Notes under the pieces: generated by a model
Told to the model about the DNA's origin: nothing
What the model saw: the letters and a program-made list of their open reading frames with translations, nothing else
Database searches by the model: none
Translations under genes and position numbers: made by a program
Assembly: GCF_030272615.1 (NCBI RefSeq)
Contig: NC_081413.1
Coordinates: 18,920,285-18,984,284 of the forward strand
Reading direction: 5' to 3'
Source of the DNA: Cryptomeria japonica
Taxonomy: Eukaryota; Streptophyta; Pinopsida; Cupressales; Cupressaceae
Length of the DNA stretch: 64,000 bases
Shown here: piece after piece, positions 43,226-54,556 of the stretch
Numbering within the stretch: position 1 is the stretch's first letter
Layout: every line of letters begins with the position of its first letter

Positions 43226-45416
43226 CACTCAACAAATGTGATTTCTACATCTAATCTAGCCTTGGATGGTGGTCCATATGTCAATGTGGTGACCATCACC
43301 CCTATCATCTACCCCCTATCCCAAAGGGGAAGGTGTCTGACATTCTTATCTCATTCACACCACTCGATGCGCCATATTGTAGAGAGCCTTCTCCTCTCTA
43401 TATCCTTGCTCGATTGCATAGTCAAACTATTATAGGTGAGATGGTTGACCCCTCTAGCAGTGTTGATGTCATCACAGAGGATACACTCTTCATAAATGGA
43501 TGGCATAGGCCGGTCTATGACGAGTGTCAATCTACCTTGCGGACCCACCATGGATTCTCTATCATCGTATTGGGTAGCATCATCTTGATGGTCAAGGTAG
43601 GTTCCAAGGAAGTCTCTTCCATTTTTACTATCATCGCTGAGTCTGATCTCTTCCAAGTCTGACTCAGGATCTCATGGTTGATCACCATGGAGGCAATTCC
43701 TTCCATGGTTCACAAGTGCTTAAAGTTTCTTCACGAGGGCATAGCACATGTCTTCCAAGACACTGGCTATTGACTATTGATTTCCCATAGTGATTTCTTT
43801 TTGGATCACTTATAGCTAGACCTGATTGGGCCAATGCTTCCCCGCAGTGATCTTTTATACCATACATACTATAAATACAAGATGGGGAGTAATCTTCTAT
43901 GTCGACGTAGTCTGTCGTACCTTTGTTGCCTCCTCCATCAACTTCTACACCCGAGATCCTAGTCTTGGAATGGGTTGTTCCACATTTCCCTCCATCATAG
44001 GGTGTGGGGGCTAAACCCATTCCTACACTAAGACCTCCTTGACTGCCTAGGACCATGTAGACCCCAGTGGCATCCTCTTTTCTTGTGACTACACTTAGTG
44101 TAGCCAAAGGAAAGATACCTTCTTTGTTGAAGTCCACGGCCCACCCACCCTTCAATATTTTCATCATGGCCAATATGCTAGGCCATCTTGTTATGCAAAG
44201 GGGAAGCACTCATCTTGGGTTCCTTCATCCCTTCTTGCATCTACATCACAGACCATGTTTATGCCTCCTATCCCTCCACCTACTCCTTGAGAAAAGAAAG
44301 GTTGGGTGCCCATCACTATGAATGTGGTGCCCGTTTAGGATGTCCCTCCTATTTTATTGGTTAGGCCTTCTCCTATCCTTGAGCTAATCCTTGAGGCCTC
44401 TCCTATGGAGCATGATGCTCTTGATTCATCTTAGACTGTGGTTGGTGATCCCCACCTACGACTGAACCATCATGTCCATGTATGTAAATGCTTTTGACGA
44501 GCCTAGGCTCAAGTGCATGACATTACCTTACAGTCCTTTGGTGCATCCTCCAGCATTGTTGTTTTGAAACCCATTCCTTCAGTGGTTCCCATTTCTACAC
44601 TAGTTTCGATTTCACTTCCATCTTCCCAAGGACCTTTGATGAACCTCCCCCCTAAGCAGGTGCAAGTCTTCAACGCTCCTTCCTTGGAGCCTCCGCTTAT
44701 CAGTTCTATGTTAGACACTCCACCCTTGTCTGTGCCTTTGGATATGTCGCACACATAGGTGGTCTCTAGCATAGATTTCGCTACTCCTCTTGTTTTGCCA
44801 CACCTTCAATATCACAACTTTATTGGGGTCCTTCAGCCTATGACAGTCGATAGGAGGCCCACTACTCCTATCTTGTTCAAATCCAAGTTCGAGCAGGGCC
44901 CTGTCCTAAAGTTTTCACATCGTCGACCAGCACAGGTATGTTCCCCATATCTACTAATTCCTTCTTCTATGTTTTCTTCTTCACCTGTGTCTATGTGTGT
45001 GATTGAGAAGGCCCTTCCTTCTCCCAAATTTATCACTGCCCCTCTTCTAGAGGCTGATAGTCCTATCTTTAGTTCATCTTCTTCGAGTGTGTCACCTACT
45101 TTCTTCTCTGAGGGATGCATGTTTGATTCATTGGAGGAGATCCCGACACTATCTTCGATCTTCATAGGATTGTTGACCCTCTCCTCCTCTAAGCTTTTGG
45201 ATGTCTATCTTTATGTGACTTCATCCCTCACTCTCATTGTGAGTGAGGTGTCGAGGGCCACTTTTTTATCGTTCCCCTCTAATCTATTATGCCTTCTCCT
45301 TATGACCTATCTTGGGAGGAAGAGGCTCTCCTTCAGGATGATGATCTCCTCAAGGATGACCCTTAGCTTATCTTTTTTTTCTTCTACATCTACTTGCATG
45401 TATGAATGCAAGTGTT
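43226..45416 (+). pseudogene. protease-like and Ser/Pro-rich part of El-A
   Basis: This continues El-A after El-B. I-I-G-E-M-V-D-P-S-S-S-V-D-V-I-T-E-D at about 43430-43490 matches the El-D segment G-V-L-I-D-P-S-C-M-V-N-I-I-T-E-E, including D-P-S in place of a catalytic D-S/T-G. K-C-L-K-F-L-H-E-G near 43710 also matches El-D. The following 1.6 kb reads as a broken Ser/Pro/Leu-rich tail with many stops; the longest frame is 44759-45427. It is cut by El-F at 45421. Confidence 0.7.
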
Positions 45417-45421
45417 CCTCC

Positions 45422-46190
45422 TGTTAGACAGTTTAGATAACCGAAGGAGAACTGAGTGGGGGGGGGGGTGAATCAGTTGTCACAAATTTCTTGAAGCATT
45501 AATAATTAAAACTAATACCGGAACCCAAAACAATATACCGAAATAGAAAATAAACCAATTAAACATAAACAATAATCATAGAATAAATACCATCCACACA
45601 ACACCAAGATTTGTACGTGGAAAACTTGGTAAAGGGAAAAACCATGGTGAGAAGCCTACCCATAGTCAGATAATACTTATGTAGTAAGTATGTGAATTAC
45701 AATGAATGGGCCATCGCTTGTAGCAAGGCCAACAACCTAGAGAACACTGCTCATCACAAAAGGAGCCTCACTGACTACATATAAATCCAGACTACAATCC
45801 GAAAAAGTGTTGAACTGCAAAAGATAACATCTCCTATGCCTAAGTACAGTTTTGGTTAAGCTTAGTACCAGAAGAGTAAATCCTCTTACATAAACCCAAT
45901 TCAATCTCCAATGATCAACCAAATCCTCTGCCTGAATGATATTACATTATTCGCACATTACATTCCTTTACCATGAACTCTTACATTAACCATGATGATC
46001 TACAATGAGATCTTAAATCTTATTTATACAAACCCTTGACCATAAACAATCAGATCGGCCATTAGACAATAAACAAATTACATAATTACAAACCATGTCA
46101 TCCTTCGATCAAACAAATAATATCCAACACATAAGACATCCCATAAATACAACAATAGGTTCTATCCACATGTTACATCAATGTCAGTCA
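45422..46190 (-). repeat. truncated 3' LTR of El-F
   Basis: TGTTAGACAGTTTAGATAAC... matches 50442 onward and, past the El-G site, 61147-61310. The last approximately 430 bp of the LTR (61311-61744) and the polypurine tract have no copy here; RNase H relics follow directly. Confidence 0.85.
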
Positions 46191-46700
46191 ATAATTTGTC
46201 TCTCAAGTACTCAAATGATTCCTTGGATAAATATTTAGTGAAAATATCTGCAATATGTTCTTAAGTGTTCACATAAACCAGTTTAACTTCATTTTCTTCC
46301 ACCTTCTCCTTCAAAAAGTTATACTTGATAGATATGTGCTTTGTCTTAGAATGAAATACTGGATTCTTTGATATATCAATAGTAGCGGAGTTATCATACT
46401 GAATAACTACCAGTGCATCACAATCTTTATATTCTTCAACATTTGCTTCATCTATAAAACTTGTGTACAATTAGTAGCAACAACAACATATTTAGCTTCA
46501 GCAATAGATAAAGAAGTACATGACTATTTATTGCTGATCCATGAAACCAACTTCTTTCCAAGAAAGAAAGATCCATCGGAAGTACTTTTCCGGTCATCAA
46601 CATCTCTAGCCTAGTCAGCATATGTATATACACAAAAATTAAAGTTATCATCCTTAGGGTACCACAATCCATATTCTTGTGTACCTTGCAAGTATCTAAA
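46191..46700 (-). pseudogene. copia RNase H (El-F)
   Basis: On the - strand: K-Y-L-S-K-E-S-F-E-Y-L-R at about 46200-46235, S-K-T-K-H-I-S-I-K-Y near 46330, Y-D-N-S-A-T-I-D-I-S-K near 46390 and W-F-H-G-S relics upstream. The frame changes twice (46261-46470 and 46448-46672). The normal C-terminus and 3' untranslated part are lost in the deletion that also removed LTR sequence. Confidence 0.82.
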
Positions 46701-47690
46701 AGTCCTTTTCACTGCCATCTCATGATTTTTTCTAGGATCACTCTGAAATCTTGAAACAATACAAACAACATTCATTGTCATGCCTTGTCTGAGTCAAATA
46801 AAGTAGACCTCCAATCATAGATTTGTATCTTGTAGGATTTATCGGTGCAAAAACATATTTTCTTGTCAATTTCTCACTTGTAACCATAGGTGTACTTACC
46901 GGTTTAGAATTTCCCATACCAAATTTATTCAACAATTCCTTAGCATATTTAGTTTGATAGATAAAAATACCTTTGTCAGTTTGAGTAATCTACAAACCTA
47001 AGAAAAATTTCATCTCACCAATCATAGACATCTCAAATTCTTTCTCCATATTCTTAGAAAATTCTATGCATAATTTATCTTCACCTCCAAAAAAAATGTC
47101 ATCAACAAATAGTTCAACAATCAGTATATCATCATCAGTTATTTTATAATATAAATACTGTTAGCATTTCCCTTAGTAAAACCAAGCTTCAAAAGATATC
47201 GATCCAACCTTGCATACCAAGCTCTAGGTGCTTGTTTCAATCCATATAAAGCTTTCCTTAACCTACAAACCATATCAGTATCATCTGATAGTGAAAAACC
47301 ATCAGGTTGCTCAATATAAACTTCCTCATCAAGATCCCCATTCAAGAATGCACATTTAACATCCATCTGATAAACCTTGTAGTTTTAATAAGCAGCATAT
47401 GCAAGAAATAATCTTACAACTTCAATCCTAGCTATCGGTGCAAAATTTTCTCCATAATCAATTCCTTCCTTCTGAGAATATCCTTTACAAACCAATCTAG
47501 CCTTATTTCTTATAACTTGACCATCCTAATTCAATTTATTCCTAAAACCTCATTTAGTTCCAATAACATTCTTATTTTTAGGTCAAGGAACCAAAGTCCA
47601 TGTGTTACTTTTCTCAATCTGATCTAATTCTTCTTCCATAGCTTTTAACCAAAATTCATCTTTACATGCCTCGATTACTAATACCAGTTC
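46701..47690 (-). pseudogene. copia reverse transcriptase (El-F)
   Basis: On the - strand: E-E-L-D-Q-I-E-K-S-N-T-W near 47620, [16 protein letters not shown] near 47475, the clean piece [10 protein letters not shown] (47366) through [11 protein letters not shown], then the catalytic box F-V-D-D-I-F-F-G-G near 47095 and L-N-K-F-G-M-G-N-S-K-P-V-S-T-P-M at 46935. Stops near 47380, 47140 and 46995 and a frame change before 46935 break it. Confidence 0.88.
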
Positions 47691-47729
47691 AACTTATGAA
47701 ATTAAACATGCCTCATTACTTTCTAGTCT

Positions 47730-48665
47730 TCATCTTGTCACCACTCCATTGTATTTATCCCCAATGATTTGATCTTCAAAATGATTAAATCTCACGTACC
47801 TAGGAGTCTTCTGACTCTTTGTTTCTCTTCCCTGTTCTTTAGTTAATGTAGAATTCTTTGATGTTGCTGGAGTAACTGGTTCACATCTCAGTTCTGGTAA
47901 AGGTTCTACCAGTTTAGATATAATCATTTCCATTGTTGGTTCCTTCTCATAAACTCTGATTTGACTTTTTCTTAGCTCATCTACTTTGACATTAGCACTC
48001 TCCACAATTTTCTGTAATCTCTTGTTATAACATCTATATGCTTTGATTTCATTAGAATAACCAGTAAATATGCCTTCATCACTTCTAGGATCAAATTTCC
48101 CAATAGTATCATCTCTCGTAATATAACATTTACTACCAAAAATTCTAAAATACTTAACTATAGGTGTATTGCCAAACCATAATTCATAAGGTGTCTTACC
48201 AGTTTCTCCTTTGATATTTACTCTGTTGAATGTGTAAACCATTGTACTCACTGATTCTCTTTGGTAGATGTGAGGTAGATTAGCTTTCATCATCATTGTT
48301 CTAGCAACATCCAAGATAGTTATGTTTTTCCTTTCCACAAATCCATTCTGTTGAGGTGTTCGGTGAGTAGAAAATTGTCTTCTTATACCATACTTGTCAC
48401 AAAAGTTATTAAACTCACCAGATGTGAATTCTCCACCATTATCTGATCTCAAACATTTAATCTTTAATCTTGTCCTAGTTTCCACTTTAGCCTTAAAGAT
48501 TTTAAAATTTTCAAATGCTTTAGTTTTTTCTCTCAAAAAAGTGACCCACATCATTCTAGAATAATCATCACTGATTAGCATGAAATATCTATCTCCATGA
48601 AAATTTTTAACTCTAGCAGGGCCACACAAATCAGTATGAATAAGATCAAGAGAATCATTTGATTT
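47730..48665 (-). pseudogene. copia integrase (El-F), best preserved integrase here
   Basis: An open stretch of 299 codons (47730-48629), preceded in frame by L-I-H-T-D-L. First Asp in T-D-L-C-G-P, second in R-S-D-N-G-G-E-F-T-S and Glu in Q-Q-N-G-F-V-E-R-K-N at the D-35-E spacing, so the catalytic triad is complete. T-P-Y-E-L-W and F-R-I-F-G-S-K-C-Y follow, then the variable linker to Y-V-R-F-N-H-F. It is embedded in a broken polyprotein, so not expected to act. Confidence 0.9.
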
Positions 48666-48713
48666 ATCTTTTATACTCCTAAAAGAGGTTCTGACCTATT
48701 TACCCATTTGACA

Positions 48714-49327
48714 TTATTTACATACCGGATTATAGGGCTTCGTAATTTTAGGTATATCTCTAACAACCTTAGTTGAACTAATCTTCACAATGCAATCAAA
48801 ATTCACATGACACAATCTTTTATGCCATAGCCAACTCTCATCAATCTGTGTAATTAAACATGTCTTCTCACCGGAGTTCAAATGAAATATGTTACCACCT
48901 TTTGTTTGTGTATTGGTTGCAATCTCCAAGCCAAATTTGTTAATGATTTTGCATTTTCCATCCTTGAACTGTAATTGAAATCCCTTATCTACCAATTTTC
49001 CTACACTCAAAAGATTATGCTTCAAACCTTCAACATAATAAACATTGTCAGTATTGTTCTTACCATCCAATGATATAGTTCCTTTTCCTTTGATCATACA
49101 TGCCTTGTCATCTCCAAATATAACTAGTCCACCATCAAATTCTTGCAAAGATAGAAACTCCCCGTTATCTCCAGTCATATGATGTGAAAAACCACTGTCA
49201 ATTACCCATTCATCCTTGTCCTTAATTTTAGTAGCAAGTTCCTTTTTCTTAGGTACATTCTCTTCCAGTGCTGAATCATCTTCCTTGATAGCCAAGAATA
49301 CCCATCCTTCCCATTGTAGGATCCACT
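48714..49327 (-). pseudogene. copia protease and gag-pre-integrase (El-F)
   Basis: The frame 48714-49295 has E-W-V-I-D-S-G-F-S-H-H-M-T-G-D: D-S-G is kept, the usual following Cys is Phe. L-L-S-V-G-K-L and W-L-W-H-K-R-L-C-H-V-N (the His-Cys finger start) follow. A stop near 48713 separates it from the C-x-x-C half (48665-48712) and integrase. Confidence 0.88.
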
Positions 49328-50383
49328 AGCAGAGTCTTTTGTCGATTCATCATCTCAAACAATAATGCCTTCCTCATCCACTATGTACCATGATTTGTCT
49401 CTATTTTTCTTGAATCTATACTTGTTCTGATATCTAGGGTTAGGTTTAAATGATCTTTTAACTCTTTCTTCAAATCTTGAATTCCTTTCAGGACATCTAA
49501 ATGCAAAATGACCAATCTTATTGCATGCAAAATATTTAAAAGACGCTTTTCCTTCATACTTACTTCCTACCAGTCCTTTCGATACTCTTCTAGCAAATAG
49601 TGTTTCAATTTTCTCAAACTAATCATCTTCTCTCTCCATATCTTCTAATTATTTTGCATATAAAGCTTTCCAGTCTTGTTTACTGGTTGTAGATGTAGAT
49701 TCATGAAAAGTAGGTTCAATCTTCACAGCTCCAGAATGTCCAAATTCCTCAAGCTCAAAAGAAGATAGTTTCCCAACCAAAGTATCTCTGTTGATAGATG
49801 TATTAGCCATTATTCTCAATTCATTAATAGCAATAGCCTTCATTTTGTAAGTTGGTGGTAGGGCTCTCAAGAATTTCAAAACAATTTCATCTTCGCTCAA
49901 AGTTCCCCCACAACATTGATTTCCCATAACAATCTCATTTACCCTTTCCATGAATGCATTAATCCTTTCATTTTCTTCCATCTTCAAGTTTTCATATCTC
50001 ACCTGGTAACCGTCAAGTTTAGCAATCTTCACTATAGGGTCACCTTCATTAAGAGTCTGCAACTTATACCATATAGCCTTTCTAGATGATTTCTCTATTA
50101 ATCCCATGATTTGTTGATCAGAAAGTGCACACAAGAGGGCTTCTATTGCTCTACAATAATTCTCAAGCTCCTTGTCCAGGTTAGATGGAGGAGGAATGCT
50201 AGATCCCAGATTATAGGGTGTGACACCATTCTATGTGATCTCCCAAACCTCCTTGACAAGACATCTCAAATGAGTCTCCATCTAAATCTTCCATACTATA
50301 TAGTTTGTTCCTTCAAGCCTCGATATATTCCTTCGAAAGATAGCTCCATAAGAACTGGATGTAATTGAATTGTTAGTCACCAT
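49328..50383 (-). pseudogene. copia gag (El-F)
   Basis: ATG at 50383; the first 80 codons contain stops (N-Y-I-V-W-K-I then TAG near 50285). An open 161-codon stretch (49649-50134) has the UBN2-type gag with W-Y-K-L-Q-T-L-N-E-G and L-S-E-D-E-I-V-L-K-F-L-R-A-L-P-P. Beyond a stop at 49649 the knuckle K-Y-F-A-C-N-K-I-G-H-F-A-F-R-C is seen near 49530, with Tyr for the first Cys. Confidence 0.87.
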
Positions 50384-50427
50384 AGGATCTTCCTCAAGTG
50401 GTTAATCTTTCTATAGAGAGGACCAAA

Positions 50428-50440
50428 TATCTGATACCAA
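50428..50440 (-). other. initiator-tRNA-Met primer-binding site of El-F
   Basis: On the - strand TTGGTATCAGATA directly follows the LTR; TGGTATCAGA is the standard copia site. Confidence 0.88.
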
Positions 50441-50441
50441 T

Positions 50442-51049
50442 TGTTAGATAGTTCAGATAACTAGAAGACAACTGAGAGGGGGGGTGAATCAGTTGTCACA
50501 GATTACCAGAAGCATTAGCAATTAAAATTCTTAATATCAAAACCCCAAAACATAATACCAAAATAGAAGATAAACCAATTAAGGATAAACATTAATCACA
50601 GAATAAATACCATCCACACAACACCAAGATTTGTACATAGAAAATATAGTAAAGGAAAAAAATATGGTGGGAAGCCTACCCACAGTCAGGTAATACTTCT
50701 GCAGTAAGTATGTGAATTACAATGAAGGGGCCTGCACTTGTAGGAAGGCCAACAACCTAGAGCACACTACTCATCACAAAAGGAGCCTCACTAACTACAT
50801 ATAAATTCATATTACAATATGGAGAAGTGTTGAACTACAAAAGATAGCATCTCCTATGCCTGAGTATAGTTTTGGTTAAGCTCAGTATCGGAGGACTAAA
50901 TCCTCTTACATAAACCCAATTCGATATCCAATGATCTACTAACTCCTCTACCTAAATGATATTACATTATTCGCACATTACATTCCTTGACCATGGCCTC
51001 TTACATTAACCATAATGATCTACAATGAGATCTTAAATCTTATTTATAT
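50442..51049 (-). repeat. El-F 5' LTR, first part (split by El-G)
   Basis: TGTTAGATAGTTCAGATAAC..., equivalent of 45422 onward. It ends at the El-G duplication (TATAT, 51045-51049). Confidence 0.92.
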
Positions 51050-52437
51050 TGTAGACATCTAAAAATGGTCAACGCTTGCGGAGTCATACTTTAACATTCG
51101 CACATTGCCTTATTTTAGGGTTCTTGTGTTGCATTAACATTTCTTCTATGTTGCACACTTGGTCTTTATCATTTGCGATCATCGAGTCCTTCTTCTGCAT
51201 TCCTTATTTTTATCGCTTTCAAATTAGGTCTTGTCGATAACAATCTTCAATCATAATTTTGGTCGATCCTCGTCCTTGTCAATCTTGCCATCTTGTGATC
51301 AATTCATCATTGATCCTTGTCCTCTTGTCAATCTTGTCATCTTGTGATTGATTCGTCATAGATCCTCATTCTTGTCAATTTTGTCATTTTGCGATCGATT
51401 CGTCATCGATCCTTGTCCTAGTCAATCTTGTCATTTTGCGATCGATTCATCATCGATCATTGTCCTTTTCAATTGTGTCAATTTGGATCAATTAGTCATT
51501 GTTCCTCGTCAATTGGCACCTATCAATTTGATCTCTTTGTCAATCTTGGTCAATTTGTCAACCAATCTCAATCATTTATCAGCATTGGTCCTTTGTCAAT
51601 CAAAATCATGATCGAATCGACATTAATTTCTTGTTGTCTTGACCTAATTCATGGTCCTCTTATTTCTAGGGTTTTATAATTTGATCATTTAATCCTTTTC
51701 TTCTTCTTTGTGGGTTAAATAAATCTATTTATTTAGTCCTAGGTCTTTTCATGAATTAATTAATGGATAAAAACCTATTAATTAATTCACCTAATTTCTA
51801 TTTCATCTTTTTCCTTAATTTTCCAATTTACTAATTTCTCCTAATTCCTAATTTTTCTATTTCTCCTATTTTCTTCAATTTTTCTAATATTTCCCCTAAT
51901 TTCATGGGAATGGCATTTCAATCTTGTCATAATTTGTCATAATTCTTGTCAATCAATCTTGCATGTCAATTTTGTCATAATTTGTCATAATTCTTATCAA
52001 TCAATCTTGCATAGAAAATATCAATCTTGTCATAATTTGTCATATTTGTCATCCTTGATTTGAAATTTCCTTTCAAATCTCTTGATGCTAATCTTGTCCT
52101 CTCTCCAATTCGTCTATAAATTGGATGAGTTTCTTCAATCAAAAAAGAGAGAAAACCACGCTTCTAGTATCCTTATGCTGCCATTTTTCTAGTCATCTTG
52201 CTTTCATACTATGCTTTTGCACTTGTAGGTGAGATCGACAAACACGCTAATTTGAAGGAGAAAGAAGGACAATGGAGGAACAATGAAGGAGATACATGCT
52301 TTGGTTTGCGTTTCATTTTAGTATTTCATCTTCATGCCTTTATTGAATGTTTTTAGGATTTCTTATCATTAAAATCTAGTTTTTGTGGCTGAGCTAGTTT
52401 AACATTGCTTTGATGCATTCCAAATTCCTGATCTATA
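51050..52437 (+). repeat. 5' LTR of El-G (1388 bp)
   Basis: TGTAGACATC...CTGATCTATA; the final CA is mutated (CTACA in the 3' LTR). It is made of many TTGTCAATC/CGATCGATTC-type words, and a TATA-like CTATAAAT lies at 52114-52121. Confidence 0.93.
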
Positions 52438-52441
52438 TTTT

Positions 52442-52459
52442 TTGGTGAACCCGACATGA
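52442..52459 (+). other. primer-binding-like site of El-G
   Basis: TTGGTGAACCCGACATGA four bases after the LTR; same type as El-C, El-D and El-A. Confidence 0.7.
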
Positions 52460-52549
52460 ATCTTAACCCCTTAACCATGTTTTGAGTTCTCTTGAGCTGA
52501 TTTGCAGGTGAGAAACTCAAGAAACAGGGCGACTCAGAGCTTTCCGAAC

Positions 52550-52825
52550 ACTTTTGTGCCTGTGTCAGAGAGTTCTGGGCCTGTGTCAAAGAGTTTTGTA
52601 CCTGTGTCAAAGAGTTTTGTGCCTATGTCAAAGAGTTTTGTGCCTATGTAGATGGGTTTTGTGCATATGTCAAAGAGTTTTGTGCCTGTGTCAAAGAGTT
52701 TTGTGCCTATGTCAAAGAGTTTTGTGCCTATGTAGATGGGTTTTGTGCCTGTGTCAAAAGGATTTGTGCCTGTGTTGATGGGTTCTATGCCTGTGTTGAG
52801 GCATTCTGCACTTGTGTAAGGCCAG
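52550..52825 (+). repeat. 21-bp leader minisatellite of El-G (about 12-13 units)
   Basis: Units of the type TTTTGTGCCTATGTCAAAGAG, some ending GTAGATGGG. Period 21 keeps a 7-residue protein repeat in every frame; the Cys/Leu/Arg-rich frame 52554-52778 is a by-product. El-C has about half as many units. Confidence 0.9.
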
Positions 52826-54556
52826 AAACAGAGGTAAAATCAGTTGTTTTTACTTGCAAGTTTGTTTGTTTTCATTCTCTTTCTTGCATTTTGGTTTTTC
52901 TTTGGTACTAATTCTTTGTGCAGCATCTTGGCATTATGTGTGACGAAGACTAAAAAACAACTACTAACAAATCTTATGCAGGATGCGGTCAAAGACTTTC
53001 ACTAAAACATCATGCTTGCATTTTTTTTAAGTAGTTGCATATCTAATTTCTTAAAGGTTAATGAACACCATGCATGCTTTGTTTGTTTTTAGCTTGATTG
53101 CATGTTTTAACCCTTAGAATTGGGCCTGCCTCCCGATTTGCCTGGCACTTCGCATAGGCATTGGTGAGAGGGAAAGACCCAAAGTGGTGATGAGCTAAAG
53201 CCAAGCTCTTCCGAACCACTCTAAATAACTATGGATGCAATGAAAGTTGTAGACAACGGGTAATGGAATGGTATTGCAATGATTTATTCGCCAAATCAAT
53301 ACCCACCCGAATGGATGCTCTTATTAAAATCTCTTGTTTTTAGAGGCCAAAATCCTTCCATCTGTTGGCTTAGGCATTGTGATACGTGCATGCCGAAGAC
53401 ACCTCTCATGTACTCCTTAGTTAGAGATAGCAAGTTCTTGGGAAGTGATGCCCCTTGAACTCGAAGCTTGGTATGCCTGAGAAGTGAGTGCACTATAAGG
53501 GGGAGCCAGTACTACCAAGCGTCTAGCTATCTGGCTAAGTGTTGTATTTTATGGTTAGAGGATTCAACAGATATTGTCCTTGCTAGCCATAAGATTTGTT
53601 GTGAATGTGCTTGATTGTCTTGAGTCAAAGTCAAACAAACATTTTGTCTTCTGTGATTGTCAAAGGTTAAATCAAAAACAAACTTTCAAAAGTGCTCATA
53701 ATCAACTTGGGTTTTTCAAAATCAACAACCTTAAATTCAAAACAAAATCCAAACAAAAGTCCAAATTTGTCCAAGTATTCATCCAACATTTGAGCATGTC
53801 TTGTCAAAACATTGAATATCTTTGTTTCAAAATTCATGTCACTTTAGGCTAGGTTTTGCATAGTCTAACTTAGATCCTAGGGCATATTGTCATCTCCCTT
53901 CATTTTAGTCCTTTTCATTGCAAGCATCATCATTTTTCACTTAGGTTCACAATCATTTCTCTAAGTTTGCATTTCATTGTCATACCCAAATTAGATTTCC
54001 ATTTAGGTGGCATTCCTACATTATCCTTGTCATGCTAAAATTAGGTATTGCCGAGGTTGCATTTCGCATATTCTAAGTCATTGGTCTTTGCATATCCTTG
54101 TCATTGTATTGTCATCTTGTCTTGGCTTCATCTTATCATATCATATCCTTGGATCATTTTCATGTCATATCCTAAGTCATTGTCATAATCATTGCCTTCC
54201 TGCATTTAGTCTCAAAAATTTGGTTTGTCAAATTTTGAAAAATCAAAACTTTGGATGATACCATAAGTTGTTGTTAGGGAGTCTTGACCTTGTCTAAAAT
54301 TTGTCCTTTCATTAATATCATTTTTGTCAAAACTAGCTTAGTATCCAAGCATATAGGTGAGACATTGTCAATTTGTCCTATTGTCATTTGGTCCTTTGTC
54401 CTTTAAGGTCTTGGCTTCATTCCAACTTCCCAAGGTTGAGTCTTTAGGTTTGCATTCCAAAAAGTTTGTCAAAATCTTGAAAAACAACAAAAATATTAAG
54501 TTGCATTGTCATCCTTTTAGGTTGCATTTGTCAATCCCATTAGTTTCCATAGTGAC
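52826..54556 (+). other. leader of El-G, no clear gene
   Basis: Holds the segment 53232-53459 conserved with El-C (75 codons with one TAA), then about 1.1 kb of low-complexity GTCATT/CATTGTC-rich sequence. No reading frame is shared convincingly with El-C apart from that segment. Confidence 0.55.

Noticed and set aside
51348-51679. ORFs in the El-G LTR rich in Ser, Ile, Asp and His
   Set aside because: Made by the repeated TTGTCAATC/GATCGATTC words of the LTR; similar ones recur in the 3' LTR at 59957-60383 and in El-C.
52554-52778. Cys/Leu/Arg-rich protein resembling a metal-binding peptide
   Set aside because: A 21-bp minisatellite read in one of several open frames; El-C has the repeat with a different number of units.
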